Part shown: positions 25,737 through 40,000 of the stretch, piece by piece
Layout: every line of letters starts with the position of its first letter
Numbering within the stretch: position 1 is the first letter of the stretch
Assembly: GCA_041191405.1 (NCBI GenBank)
Contig: JBEEOW010000016.1
Location: 1-64,000, forward strand
Length of the DNA: 64,000 bases
Direction of reading: 5' to 3'
Origin: JBEEOW01 sp041191405
Lineage (GTDB): Bacteria; Bacteroidota; Bacteroidia; Cytophagales; UBA9547
The notes under the pieces: model-generated
Told to the model about the DNA's origin: nothing
Database searches by the model: none
What the model saw: the letters and a program-made list of their open reading frames with translations, nothing else
Made by a program: the position numbers and the translations under genes

Positions 25737-27650
25737 TCAATGCTTCACCACAAACTTCTGTACATAACTTTCATCCTGTAGAAGAAAATCAATCAAATAC
25801 AATCCGTCTCTATATTGTTCAGTTTCAATTTTACTTTTTGTTTGAGCATTTATATGTCCAGTTTGAATATGTTTACCATTCATATCAAACACTGAGTACA
25901 CTATTTCTTCTCCTTCTTTATTATATATCTCTAAAAAATCATCAGCAGGATTTGGCTCTATTGAAACATTTATTTGCTTATGCGTAGTAACAGATTGTAC
26001 TGTACTATAAGTAAATATGCCATCAAAATCAACTTGTTTTATTCTGTAGTAACTTAATCCTGAATGTGGGTTTTCATCAATAAATGTATAGTTGTTAATT
26101 CCTGTTGCTTTATTTAATGCATCCACTGTGCCGATTTTCTCCCAATTTTGAGCATCTTTACTCCATTCAATTTCAAAGTTTTTACAATTTACCTCAGCTG
26201 TAGTTTTCCAAGATAATTGTACTTTATTTTCAACTTGAGTTGCAGTAAAATTTAAAAATTCTAAAGGTAATGGAGCAGAACCTAAATCTGTAGTTCCAAT
26301 TGTAAAATAATATCCAGAGTATGAAGACATTGTAACATCAAATTCCACTATTTTTGATCCGTTATTTCCTAAAACTGGTGCAATTGCAGTTGCTCCAGTT
26401 GCAAAAGTACCGTCAGCATCAAGTAATAATCGGTAATTAGTATAATCCGTTACAGTTAATAATGTTAAACTAGACAAATCAAATTTAACTCTAACATTTT
26501 GTGCAGCTAAACCTGTACCTGTTAGCTGGGTTTTCCAAGTTCTTTGACTTTTTTGTTGAATTCCAGAAGGTAAATCAGTCCTGTTTCCGTACAATGAATT
26601 CCCATTATGCCCCCATAACAAAAAAGTATTATCTGCACTAAAAGTATTGGCATTAGTTGCATTTGTTGAAGGAATTGAATTGCCAGCGCCAGATGCTAAT
26701 ATTGCCATTGTAACAACACCACCACCTGAATTGCTATAACTTTGTTTTTGATTCAAACCAGAGTTATCATCTCTTCCTATTCCAGCTACATTGTTTTGAT
26801 AAGTTGATGAACCTGTCCAAATTGTTGTATTGCTTGAATTTACATAATCTACAGCATTTGAAGTTGTACCTAATGTAAATCCATACTTTACAGCTAAGTA
26901 CGACTGTACTTTATTTCTTGCAACATCACCAATTTTACTATTGTATAACACCATTTCAGTAATATAACCAGTGTATGGAAATGCACCATTTGCGTTACTC
27001 CCCATAAATATTTTACCTGTTTGTGTATTGTCAGCAGAAGACGAAATAGAAAGCACAGTTTCTCTGACACCATTAATTAACAAACTATCAGCAGTTGCAG
27101 AAGTTAATGATGTACCTAAATAAGCATTCGTTGTAACAGTGGTTGATGAAATACATTGATCTGATGAAGTTGGGAAATCTGAACGCCATCTTCCTGTTGT
27201 TGAAATTTCAGATGAAATACGATTTGAAGTTAAATACTCCCACTTAAACATTACTCCACTTGTACCAGTAGATACTACATTAGAAAAAACTATAAAATAA
27301 GAGTTGTTATTGTTACTTATAAATTGAGATCCTAATGCTGTACCATTATAAATACCTTGCAATCCATTAAAAGTTACTGCGGGATTAAAATTTAACCCTG
27401 GAGTTAAAAATGAGGGTTTTGCATTGGCTGTGGTTGTACCGTTACCTGTAGGTGTAGTTGTTAAATGAACCGTAGCTCCAGATGCATCATTGTTCCACTG
27501 AGTTACAGTTGAACCAGATAAAGTTAGGGTACCATCTGCTTTAAACCAAGCAGTTGGAGTTACCCCTCCCGGACTTTGGGCAAATACTAACACACAATTA
27601 AATAAAATGCAAAAAGTTAATACCCAGTATTTCATTTGTATTCGTTTCAA
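25737..27650 (-). CDS. T9SS-exported LamG-like protein, paralogue of the 833-residue protein
   Basis: A 637-residue secreted protein with a signal peptide (about 1-24) and a LamG/concanavalin-like module (about 28-250; TAWFKADGTLTLSGSTVTQW, GYITEMVLYNSKIGDVARNK). The next ~390 residues are closely related to the C-terminal part of the protein at 19748-22249, including VAGIGRDDNSGLNQKQS, the fibronectin-like segment, and a T9SS tail that is almost identical. It lacks the N-terminal CBM96-like domain. DNA identity in the last ~500 bases is very high in blocks, indicating recent duplication or gene conversion. A 262-base spacer separates it from the lyase operon, so it is probably transcribed separately. 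Confidence 0.85.
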   Translation of the reverse strand: MKRIQMKYWVLTFCILFNCVLVFAQSPGGVTPTAWFKADGTLTLSGSTVTQWNNDASGATVHLTTTPTGNGTTTANAKPSFLTPGLNFNPAVTFNGLQGIYNGTALGSQFISNNNNSYFIVFSNVVSTGTSGVMFKWEYLTSNRISSEISTTGRWRSDFPTSSDQCISSTTVTTNAYLGTSLTSATADSLLINGVRETVLSISSSADNTQTGKIFMGSNANGAFPYTGYITEMVLYNSKIGDVARNKVQSYLAVKYGFTLGTTSNAVDYVNSSNTTIWTGSSTYQNNVAGIGRDDNSGLNQKQSYSNSGGGVVTMAILASGAGNSIPSTNATNANTFSADNTFLLWGHNGNSLYGNRTDLPSGIQQKSQRTWKTQLTGTGLAAQNVRVKFDLSSLTLLTVTDYTNYRLLLDADGTFATGATAIAPVLGNNGSKIVEFDVTMSSYSGYYFTIGTTDLGSAPLPLEFLNFTATQVENKVQLSWKTTAEVNCKNFEIEWSKDAQNWEKIGTVDALNKATGINNYTFIDENPHSGLSYYRIKQVDFDGIFTYSTVQSVTTHKQINVSIEPNPADDFLEIYNKEGEEIVYSVFDMNGKHIQTGHINAQTKSKIETEQYRDGLYLIDFLLQDESYVQKFVVKH

Positions 27651-27758
27651 ATCAATCGCAATTTATAACTAAAACACATTACTTCCTTTTTTTAAAGTAA
27701 AAAAATACATACTGTTAGAGATGGGCAGCCTTAAAATTTCATATTGCAGATTTTACAT

Positions 27759-28008
27759 ACGCTTGTCAAGGTCTATGACCGTTGACAACGTAAAAGATAA
27801 AAAATGATAATAAGTTATAGCAGTTTAAATGAAATAAATTGATAAGTACTAGGCAAAGTCTTTTTTAAATATTCAATCAGAAGTTATGCTATCTCTAAAG
27901 TAAGGATAGTTGCGAATTTCTATCTCACGTTGACAACGGTCATAAACCTTGTCAACCGTAAATATATAGTTTTTATACGTTTGTCAGGTCTATGACCGTT
28001 GACAACGT
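27759..28008. repeat. Three REP-like palindromes in the 420-base gap 27651-28070
   Basis: Copies at 27759-27791 (+ orientation), 27927-27959 (- orientation) and 27977-28008 (+ orientation) share the arms TTGTCAAGGTC and GACCGTTGACAACGT with those at 14495-14601; the last copy lacks two bases of the left arm. They lie downstream of the giant gene and upstream of the 637-residue protein gene. The rest of the gap is A/T-rich with nothing else recognised except the terminator at 28021-28058. Confidence 0.75.
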
Positions 28009-28020
28009 AATAATCTTGGA

Positions 28021-28058
28021 TAAAAAAACGCAGACAGGCTTCAAACCCCGTCTGCGTT
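28021..28058 (-). terminator. Intrinsic terminator of the giant adhesin gene
   Basis: ACGCAGACAG (28028-28037) pairs with CCGTCTGCGT (28048-28057) apart from a central mismatch. On the - strand it is followed by a run of seven U, 13 bases after the stop at 28071. Confidence 0.8.
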
Positions 28059-28070
28059 ATAATTCTCATT

Positions 28071-31000
28071 CTACTTAGTTTCGTTTATACTTCGAAGCAG
28101 TGTGATATAACCTTTTATTATTCCATGACCTTTAAATCTGTTGAGGTCAATTACATAATAATAAACACCTTCTTCGAGTAATTCTCCATGGTTATTGGTT
28201 CCGTCCCACTCAAGTAAACCATTTGCCATGTATCTAACTTTCACTCCCCAACGGTTAAAGATTTCTATTTTAGCATTTGGATAATTTTCAAGACCTAAAA
28301 TTTTCCATGTATCATTTTGTCCGTCTCCATTTGGAGTAAATGTATTTACTGTATGTATATCACAATCAATCACTTTTACCTTAAATACTGTATCGGCTAA
28401 TACACAAGTTCCATTCACTCCTTGTAAATGCACATCATATAAACCTGCATTTGCAAATGTATATGTTGAGGTACTTAATTTAGACCAAGTTGTATCTTGT
28501 TTTGCACCTAAATTATAATTCCATACCCAAATTGAAATACCAGAATAATCCATTTTTGGCTCAAATGTGATTACAAAGTTTGCGCAACTATCACCTACTA
28601 TTAATTCAGGTTTTACCTTTTTCAACATGGTAATATTAGTAGTTCCATAATTATCTCCACAACCATCAATGTATTTTACAGTTAAAGTTGCATCATTTTC
28701 AGGAATTAAATTAATGGTATCTTCATTCGTTCCTTGAAGTTCATTATCTAAATACCACTCATAATATCCTTTGATATTAGGGAATTTAGTTGCACTAAAA
28801 TGTAATGGTGTACCAGGACAAACTCCAATTCTGTCATTTCCTATTTCAATATTCAAGGCTGGTTTAATAGTCACCATTGCTGTATCTTTTTTACCAACAC
28901 ACACTGCATTATTATAAGTATATGTAGGTTCCACCAAATACATAATTGTACTTAATTGTGATGATTTATTATTTGCTTTCACAATAATTGGTTGCCCAGT
29001 TCCTGATTTTGCATAACCTGTTATTGTTGGTCCAACCACTTTGGTAGTCCAATCGAAACTTGTTCCATACGCTGTACCCGGCACCGTTGAGCTGAATTTT
29101 AGTGCATATTCTTGATTAGAACAAATAGTATCTAATGGTCTGTTAAATACCACATTAGGATACTTAGCAATTTCAACTAACACAGAATCAGAGTTATAGT
29201 CCCCTTTACAGTTTCTATCATTTACTTGTACAATTTTATAGCCTGTATTTGTCAATGGATCAACAGTTAACAGATAAGGATTGGTTGTAATTCCAGCAAT
29301 TTGCGTTACTACACCATTACTTGCATATTTAATGGTATATGGCTTTGCACTTTCTTGATTGAACACAAATTCTAAATCTGAACTTGCACCCTGACATACT
29401 GTATTATTTCCTTGTAGCGAAACAAATGGTAATGAGTTCACTGTAATTGATGCTCTTCCAACCAAACTTGTTGCTAATGCTTCACAATTATTTGCATCAC
29501 TTAAAGTTAATAACTGATAATTTCTAGTTGAATTAGGAGCGACTTTAAAAATATATGGAGAACTTGATATTCCACTTAAAGTTGAAATAGTTAATCCATC
29601 TTCGTATTTCAAACTCCAAGGACTCGAACCTGTTAATACAATTGAAATAGTAGCACTGTCTCCCTTACAAATAATTGAATTACCTGTAATTTGTGCAGTA
29701 GGCAATGGCCTGATAGTCAAGTTCAAAGTTACAGTTGAATCACAACCATATTTGTTTTTCAAGTTAGCCACATACACACCTGATGCATTGTAAGTAATGC
29801 CATTAAAAACATATTTTAAACAAGCAGTTTCGGTTAATGTGGTAGTACTTGGATTGTTAATAGTTAAATTCAATGTAACTGTTGAATCACAATTGAATTT
29901 GTTTTTCAAGTTGGCAACATACACACCCGAAGTTGTATAATTGGTTCCATTAAATAAGAAATTCGAACAAGCTGTTTCGGTTAATGTAGTTGTACTTGGA
30001 TTATTGATTGTTAAATTCAATGTGACTGTTGAATCGCAAGTATATTTGTTTTTCAAGTTGGCTACATAAATACCAGAAGTAGTATAAGTTGTTCCATTAA
30101 ATAAATAACTCGAACAAGCACTTACGTTCACATTTACATTGTTTTGTTTATTGATAATTAAATTCAATGTTACTGTAGAATCGCAACCTAATTTGTTTTT
30201 CAAATTAGCAACATACAATCCTGTTGAGGTTTCTGTTTTCCCATTGAACACATAAGCATCACAAGCTGTAACATTCAACACCGTAGCACTTGGATTGTTG
30301 ATTGTCAAGTTTAATGTAACTGTTGAGTCGCAACCAATTTTGTTTTTCAAATTAGCCACATAAACACCCGAAGCAGTTTGAGTTACACCATTAAATGTAA
30401 ATGATTTACAAGCTGTTTCAGTTAATACAGTTTGGCTAGATTTGTTGATAGTTAAATTCAATGTTACCGTTGAATCACAATTGAATTTGTTTTTCAAATT
30501 GGCTACATACTGACCTGAATTTGTATATGTTGTGCCGTTAAACAAGTAGCTATCGCAAGCAGTTTCGGTCAATGTTGTTGTGCTTGGATTGTTAATTGTC
30601 AAATTCAAAGTAACTGTTGAGTCGCAATTGAATTTGTTTTTCAAGTTAGCAACATATACACCTGAACTTGTATAAGTATTTCCATTGAAATCAAAACTCG
30701 AACAAGCCGTTCTATTTAATGTAGTTGTACTTGGATTATTGATTGTTAAATTCAATGTAACTGTTGAATCACAATTAGCTTTATTTTTCAAGTTGGCTAC
30801 ATACACTCCCGAATTGGTGTAAGTTATACCATTAAATAAATAACTAGTACAAGCAGTTTCGGTTAAAGTAGTTGTACTCGGATTATTGATGGTTAAATTC
30901 AATGTAACAGTTGAATCACAATTGAATTTGTTTTTCAAGTTAGCAACATACACACCTGATGAAGTATAAGTTGTTCCGTTGAAATCAAAACTAGCACAAG

Positions 31001-34000
31001 CAACTTCGGTCAATGTTGTTGTACTTGGATTATTGATAGTCAAGTTCAATGTTACAGTTGAATCACAATTGAATTTGTTTTTCAAGTTTGCAACATACAC
31101 ACCTGAACTTGTGTATGTATTTCCGTTGAATTGATAACTCGAACAAGCAGTTTCGGTTAAGTTAGTTGTGTTTGAATTGTTGATTGTTAAATTCAAAGTT
31201 ACTGTAGAATCACAATTCAATTTGTTTTTCAAGTTAGCAACATAAACACCTGAAGTAGTATAAGTATTTCCATTGAATACATAACTCGAACAAGCAGTTT
31301 CGGTTAATATTGTTGTACTTGGATTATTGATTGTCAAGTTCAATGTAACTGTAGAGTCACAATTGAATTTATTTTTCAAGTTGGCAACATACACTCCTGA
31401 TGAAGTATAAGTTGTTCCGTTGAAATCAAAACTCGAACAAGCAATTTCTGTTAAGTTTGTTGTACTTGGATTGTTGATTGTTAAATTCAATGTAACTGTT
31501 GAATCGCAAGTGAATTTGTTTTTCAAATTAGCAACATACACACCTGATGAAGTATAAGTTGTTCCATTGAACAAGAAACTCGAACAAGCTGTTTCAGTTA
31601 AATTAATATTATCAGATTTGTTGATATTTAAATTCAGCGTTACAGTTGAATCACAATTGAATTTGTTTTTCAAATTGGCAACATATACACCTGAACTTGT
31701 ATATGTATTTCCGTTGAAAACAAATGAATTACAAGCAGTTTCATTTAGTAAAACTACATCTGGTTTGTTGATGGTTAAATTCAATGTAACTGTAGAATCG
31801 CAACCAAATTTATTTTTCAAATTAGCAACATACACACCTGATACAGTTTCTGTTACTCCATTAAATAAATAACTTGAACAAGCAGTTTCGGTTAAAGTGG
31901 TTGTGCTTGGGTTGTTAATGGTTAAGTCTAAAGTTAAAATAGAATCACAACCGAATTTATTTACCAAAGTATCATTGTATAAACCAGAACTTGTAATAGT
32001 TGCTCCATTAAAGAAATAAGAAACACAAGCTGTACGAGTAATAGTTTCGGCACTTGGGTTATTGATTGTTAAATCTAAAGTTAAAATAGAATCACAACCA
32101 AACTTATTCACCAAAGTATCTTTGTATAAACCAGAAGTTGTTTGTGTTATTCCATTAAATACAAATGATTTACAAGCAGTACGAGTAATTGTTTCGGCAC
32201 TTGGATTATTGATTGTAACAACTGTACTTCCATTAAACGCTGTACCAACACAATTTGCATCACTCAATGCTTTAATAGTATAAGTAGTTGTAGTATTTGG
32301 TTTTACACTTATCAAATATGGACTTGTTGTGATGTTGTTTATTGTAACATCCGTTGTTCCATCAGTATAAGTTAAGTTCCAAGGTTGAGAACCAGTTAAC
32401 ACTACACTCATATTAGCACTGATATTATTACAAACCGCTGTAGTTCCTGAAAGTGTAGAAGTTGGTTTATCATTTACTGTTACAGTAGTTGTTGCAGTAT
32501 TTTTACATCCATTTCCATCTGTACCAGTTACAGTATAAGTTTGGGTAGATGTTGGGGTAAATGCTACATTGTCAAATACTCCATTATCCCAAGTGTAAGA
32601 GCTTGCCCCTGCACCAGTTAATGTTACAGTTTGTGTAGCACAGATTACAGCACTTGATGAATTAGCAGTTACATTCGGTAAAGTATTTACAGTAACGGTT
32701 GCTGTTGCATCATTTTTACAACCATTTGCATCTGTACCTGTTACGGTATAAGTGGTTGTTGTTGCAGGATTCGCAATAGGGTTTGCAATATTACTTGCTG
32801 ATAAATCAGTAGCAGGACTCCATACATAAGTTACAGCACCGCTTGCTCCCAATGTTACCCCTGTTGAACCAATACAATATGCTCCGCCTGTGGCAGTTAC
32901 AATTGGTTTTGGATTCACTTGTACATTAACTAAAGCTGTGTTGAAACATCCTTTAGCATCGGTTCCTGTTACAGAATAGGTTGTAGTGCTTGCAGGTATA
33001 AATGAAACATTGTTTGTAACACCATTATCCCAAGTATATGAAATTGCTCCTCCACCATTTAAAGTTACATTTTCGCCAATACATACGCTTGTAGCACTTG
33101 CATTGGCTGTAACTGTTGGTTTTGGATTGACTGTAATAGTGGCTGTTGCTGTGTTTTGACATCCATTGATGTCAGTTCCTGTAACTGTGTAAGTAGTTGT
33201 TGTTAATGGCGTTGCAATTGGGTTGGCAATATTACTTGCTGATAAATTTGTATTTGGCGACCAAGAATAAGTAAATGCTCCACCTGCCTGTAACGCTGTT
33301 CCTGTTCCACCCTCACAGAATTCACCGCCTGTGGCAGTTACTGTAGGTTTTGGATTTACAGTTACAGTAGCTGTTGCTGTGTTTTTACAACCATTTCCAT
33401 CAGTACCTGTAACTGTATATGTAGTTGTTGTTGCAGGATTTGCTAATGGATTTGAAATAGTTGCATCAGATAAATTTGTTGCAGGATTCCAAGAATAGGT
33501 AGTTGCACCACTAGCTGATAAAGTTACGCCAGTACCACCTTCGCAATATGCTCCACCTGTGGCAGTTACAGTTGGTTTTGTATTTACAGTAACTGTTGCA
33601 GTTGCAGTATTTTTACATCCATTTACATCTGTTGCAGTAACTGTGTAAGTTGTAGTTGTTGTTGGGTTTGCTAATGGATTTAAAATATTGGTTGCTGATA
33701 AATTTGTTGCCGGGCTCCATGAATACGTTCCTCCAACCCCTGCACCAGTTGATGCTAAAGTTACACCGGCATCACCTTCGCAATATGCGCCACCCGTAGC
33801 AGTTACAACTAAGTCGGTATTTACAGTAACCGTTACCGAATTTGTATTTGTACATCCTTTTAAATCAGTTCCTGTTACAGTATAAGTTGCAGTTGAAGTT
33901 GGCACAAAAGGAACATTATCAACTACGCCATTATTCCAAGAATAAGAAGTAGCTCCTGAGCCTGTTAATGTTAAACTTCCTCCTGTACAAACACTTGTTG

Positions 34001-37000
34001 CAGATGAATTAGCTACTACATTTGGTTTTGGATTCACAGTAACTAAGGCTGTAGCTGTATTTTTACAACCATTTGCGTCTGTTCCTGTAACTGTGTAAGT
34101 AGTTGTTGTTGCAGGGTTAGCTAATGGATTTGAAATATTTGTTGCTGATAAATTAGTTGCAGGGCTCCATACATAAGTATCAGCACCACTTGCTCCCAAC
34201 GTTACGCCTGCACCAGCCTCGCAAAACTCTCCGCCTGTAGCTGTAACTGTTGGTAGCGAATTTACATTTACTGTTGCAGTAGCTGTGTTTGTACAACCAT
34301 TTGCATCTGTTCCTGTAACTGTATAAGTAGTAGTTGTTGCAGGATTTGCTAATGGATTTGAAATATTTGTTGCAGATAAATTAGTAGCAGGACTCCAAAC
34401 ATAAGTATCGGCTCCACTTGCACCTAAAGTTACACCTGCATCACCGAAACAATAAGTTCCTCCTGTAGCTGTTACTGTTGGTTTATTACTTACTGTAACC
34501 AAAGCAGTTGCTGAGTTTGTACAACCGTTTATATCAGTAACAGTTACTGTGTAAGTTGTATTTACTGGTGGGTTTGCAACTGGATTTGCAATATTTGGGT
34601 CAGATAAATTTGTAGTTGGCGACCAAGAATAAGTTGTTCCAGCACCACCACCAATGGTATTTAATGTTACGCCTGAAGTTCCAATACAATATGCTCCACC
34701 TGTAGCATTTACAGCTAAAACCACATTTACTTTTACAGTTACTGAAGCAGTATTGGTACAACCTTTGGCATCGGTACCAGTTACGGTATAGGTTGTAGTT
34801 GCTGTAGGCACAAAACTAACATTGTCAACTACGCCATTATCCCAATTGTATGATACCCCACCACTTCCCGACAATGTAATACTTGAACCTGTACAAACAC
34901 TCGCATCTGTTGAATTAGCTACAATGTTTGGTTTTGGATTTACAGTAACTGTGGCAGTAGCTGTATTTTTACAACCATTAGCATCTGTTCCTGTTACAGT
35001 ATAAGTTGTTGTAGTATTTGGATTAGCCAATGGATTGGCAATTGTTGCATCAGATAAATTAGTGACAGGACTCCATACATAACTCACAGCTCCACTTGCT
35101 CCTAAGTTCACACCTGCACCTGCCTGACAAAATTCTCCGCCAGTTGCATTTACAGTTGGTAATGCATTTACTGTTATTGTTTTTGTTGCAGTATTGATAC
35201 AACCGTTTGCATCTGTTCCAGTTACTGTATATGTTGTAGTAGTTAATGGAAAAATGGCTACATTATTGGTAGCTCCGTTATCCCAAGTGTAAGTACTTGC
35301 TCCACTTCCAGTTAACACAGTACTTTCACCCAAACAAATCACTGATTTACTAGCATTTGCTACCACTACTGGTTTTGGATTTACAGTAACTGTTGCTGTA
35401 GCTGTGTTTGTACAACCATTTGCATCTGTTCCTGTTACTGTATAAGTTGTAGTTGTTAAAGGAGTTGCTAAAGGATTTGCAATATTAGTTGCTGATAAAT
35501 CTGTAGCTGGACTCCATGAATAAGTGACTGCACCACCAGCATTTAAAGTAACGCCTGCACCAGCCTCACAATAAGCTCCACCTGTGGCAGTTACTATTGG
35601 TTTTGGATTTACAGTTACTGTGGCAGTAGCTGTGTTTGTACAACCGTTTGCATCTGTTCCTGTTACTGTATAAGTTGTAGTATTTAAAGGTGTTGCTAAT
35701 GGATTTGAAATATTAGTTGCTGATAAATTTGTAGCAGGGCTCCATGCATAAGAATTTGCACCGCTAGCTCCCAAAGTTACCCCAGCACCACCAGTACAAT
35801 ATGCACCGCCTGTGGCAGCAACTGTTGGTTTGGTATTTACAACCACGGTTACACTTGCAGTATCTTTACAACCATTCACATCTGTTGCGGTTACCACATA
35901 AGTAGTTGTAGTTGCAGGATTTGCTAAAGGATTTGAAATATTGGTTGCTGATAAATTTGTAGCAGGACTCCATGAGTATGTTCCTCCAAGTCCAGCACCC
36001 GATGAGGTTAAAGTTACTCCCGCATCACCCAAACAATATTGTCCGCCTGTGGCAACAGCCGTTAAACCTGAATTTACAATCACATTTACAGATGCTGATT
36101 TAGTACAACCATTTGCATCAGTTCCTGTAACTGTATAAGTTTTTGTGGTAGTTGGAGAAAATGAAACATTATCCGTAACTCCATTATCCCAAACATAAGA
36201 AACGCCACCACTTCCAAATAAAGTAATTGAACCACCCAAACAAACACTTGTTGCACTTGCATTGGCAACAATATTTGGTTTTGGATTTACAGTAACTGTT
36301 GCAGTAGCAGTATTTTTACAACCATTGATGTCAGTACCAGTTACTGTATAAGTGGTAGTTGTTGCAGGGTTTGCAATAGGATTCGCAATATTACTTGCTG
36401 ATAAATTGGTAGTTGGCGACCATAAATAACTCACAGCACCACTTGCAGAAATAGTTACTCCGGCACCGCCTTCACAAAATGCACCACCTGTTGCAACCAC
36501 TGTTGGTAATGAATTTACAGTAACAGTTACTGTTGCAGTATTCACACAACCGTTTGCATCAGTTCCTGTTACTGTATATGTTTGAGTTGATGTTGGAGCA
36601 AATGCTACATTGTTTGTTACTCCATTATCCCAAGTGTAAGTACTTGCTCCACTTCCTGTTAAAGTAACATTTCCCCCAATACAAATACTTGACGCAGTTG
36701 TATTTGCCACAACTGTTGGTTTTGGGTTTACTGTAACAATCGCATTTCCTGAAAAAGTACCTGTACAATTTGCATCATTTACAGCAGTAATTGAATATGT
36801 TTTGGTAGATGTAGGCGATACAGAAATCAAATAAGGTGATGTGGTAATTCCTGAAATAGTTACAGGTGTTGTGCCATCAGTATAGGTGATTGTCCAATTT
36901 GGGGAACCAGTTAACGCAACACTTAAGTTAGTACTTGCCCCAATACAAACAGCAGTTGTTCCTGATATTGTTGCAGTTGGTTTTGGATTAACTGTTACAA

Positions 37001-40000
37001 CTGCCGAACCTGAGAATGTTCCAGTACAATTTGCATCAGAAACAGCTGTAATAGCATATGTTTTTGAACTTGCTGGAGAAACCGATATTAAATAAGGACT
37101 AGTAGTGATTCCTGAAATTGTAACAGGCGTTGTACCATCAGTGTAAGTGATTGTCCAATTTGGATTACCAGTTAAAGCCACATTTAAGTTTGTACTACTT
37201 CCTTCACAAATAGCTGTTGTACCTGATATTGTTGCTGTTGGATTTGGATTTACAGTAACTACTGCCGAACCTGAGAAAGTTCCTCCTGAACAATTTGCAT
37301 CATTTACAGCAGTTAAAGTATATGTTTTGGTTGATGTTGGTGAAACTGAAATCAAATACGGTGATGAAGTAATCCCAGAAATAGTAACTGGTGTAGTTCC
37401 ATCAGTATAGGTGATTGTCCAGTTTGGTGTACCTGTTAATGCAACACTTAAATTGGTACTATTGCCTGCACAAATTGCTGTTGTACCCGAAATAGTTGCA
37501 GTTGGTTTTGGATTAACGGTAATTGTTGCATTGCCAGAAACTGTTCCACCGGTACAATTTGCATCTGAAACTGAAACCAAAGTATAGGTTTTGGTAGATG
37601 TTGGCGAAACTGGAATTAAATAAGGAGATGAAGTAATTCCTGTGATAGAAGTATTTACAGTTCCGTCATTGTAAGTGATAGTCCAGTTTGGCGTACCAGT
37701 TAGAACAACATTTAAATTACTTGATTGTCCGTTACAAATAGTAGCATTACCAGAAATTGTTGCTGTTGCTAAAGGATTTACAGTTACTAAAGCCGAACCA
37801 GAGAATGTCCCTGTACAATTTGCATCATTCACAGTGGAAACTGTATAAGTTTTTGTAGATGTTGGAGAAACAGCCAACACAAAAGGTGATGCTGTTATTC
37901 CATTAATTGTATTGCTTGTAGTTCCGTCAAATACTGTTACAGACCAAGGTTGCGTTCCTGTAAGTGCAATACTCAAATTAGTGCTTGCGCCAACGCAAAT
38001 TGTATTGTTACCTGAAATAGTTGCTGTTGGTCGAGGATTAACTGTTATTGTTGCAGTTCCTGTAAAACTTGTTCCAACACAATTCACATCTGAAACCGCA
38101 GTTAAAGAATAAGTTGTTGTGGCACTTGGCGAAACAGATATCGAATACGGACTAGATGTTATTCCTGAAATAGTTACAGGCGTAGTGCCATCAGTATATG
38201 TAATTGACCAAGGCTGATTTCCTGTTAATGCAACAGTTAAGTTTATACTAGCTCCCAAACAAATTGGTGCAGTTCCTGAAATAGTTGCTGTTGGTTTTGG
38301 ATTCACAGTTACGGTTGCTGTTCCTGAAATAGTTCCAACACAATTTACATCTGATACAGCAGTTAATGAATATGTTTTTGTTGATGTTGGAGAAACTGAT
38401 ATTAAATAAGGAGATGCTGAAATTCCTGAAATAGTTACAGGTGTTGTTCCGTCAGTATAAGTAATTGTCCAGTTTGGAGTTCCAGTTAATGCAACACTCA
38501 AGTTTGTGCTACCACCAATACAAATTGGTGTTGTTCCTGAAATGGTAGCAGTTGGTTTTGGATTTACTGTAACCGTTGCTGTACCAGAGAAAGTTCCTAC
38601 ACAATTCACATCCGACACAGCAGTTAATGAATAATTTGTAGTACTAGTTGGTGATACAGCAATAACATACGGACTTGAAGTAATTCCCGAAATAGTTACA
38701 GGTGTAGTTCCATCGGTAAAAGTAATTGACCAAGGCTGATTTCCTGTTAATGCTACACTCAAATTAGTACTTGCTCCTATACAAATTGCATTGGTTCCTG
38801 TAATTGTTGCAGTTGGTTTTGGATTTACTGTTACAGTTGCTGACCCAGTAAAACTTGTTCCTACACAATTTACATCCGAAACCGCTGTTAAGGTATATGT
38901 TTTTGTTGAAGTTGGCGATACCGAAATCAAATATGGACTTGCTGTTATTCCTGAGATAGTTACAGGAGTAGTTCCATCAGTGTAAGTGATTGTCCAAGGT
39001 TGGTTACCTGTTAAAGCAACACTCAAATTTGTACTTGCTCCAATACAAATTGGTGTTGTACCCGAAATAATTGCTGTTGGTTTTGGATTAACTGTTACAG
39101 TTGCTGTTCCTGAAAAAGTGCCACTACAGTTTGCATCAGTTACAGTTAAAAGTGAATACGTTTTTGTTGATGTTGGCGAAACAGGAATTAAGTATGGACT
39201 TGATGTGATTCCAGAAATTGTAACTGGCGTTGTACCATCGGTGTAAGTGATTGTCCAGTTTGGAGTTCCAGTTAATGCAACACTTAAATTTGAACTTGCT
39301 CCAATACAAATTGCATTTGTTCCAGATAAAGTTGCTGTTGGTTTTGGATTGATAGTTACAATTGCAGTTCCAGAGAAAGTACCAGTACAATTTGCATCAG
39401 CCACAGCAGTGATTGTGTAAGAAGTTGTACTTGCTGGTGAGACTGAAATTATATAAGGAGAAGATGTGATTCCTGAAATAGTTACTGGTGTTGTACCATC
39501 AGTGTAAGTGATTGTCCAGTTCGGATTACCTGTTAATGCTACACTTAAGTTTGTACTTGCACCGGCACATATTGCAGTAGTTCCAGATATTGTTGCCGTT
39601 GGATTTGGATAAATTGAAACAACAGCCGAACCAGTAAAACTTGTACCCACACAATTCACATCCGACACCGCAGTTAATGTAAACGTTTTATTTGTGGTTG
39701 TTGTAACTGGAATTAAATAAGGCGAAGATGTTATTCCTGAAATAGTTACAGGCGTTGTGCCATCGGTGTATGTAATTGTCCAGTTTGGAGTTCCAGTTAA
39801 TGCAACACTTAAATTGGTACTAGCTCCCGAGCAAATTGAAGTTGTACCCGAAATAACCGCTGTTGGTTTTGGATTAACTGTTACTATTGCCGAACCAGTA
39901 AAACTTGTGCCAGTACAATTTGCATCCGAAACCGCTGTTACTGTATATGTTTTGGTTGATATTGGAGAAACAGCAATTGTATATGGTGATGCTGTGATTC

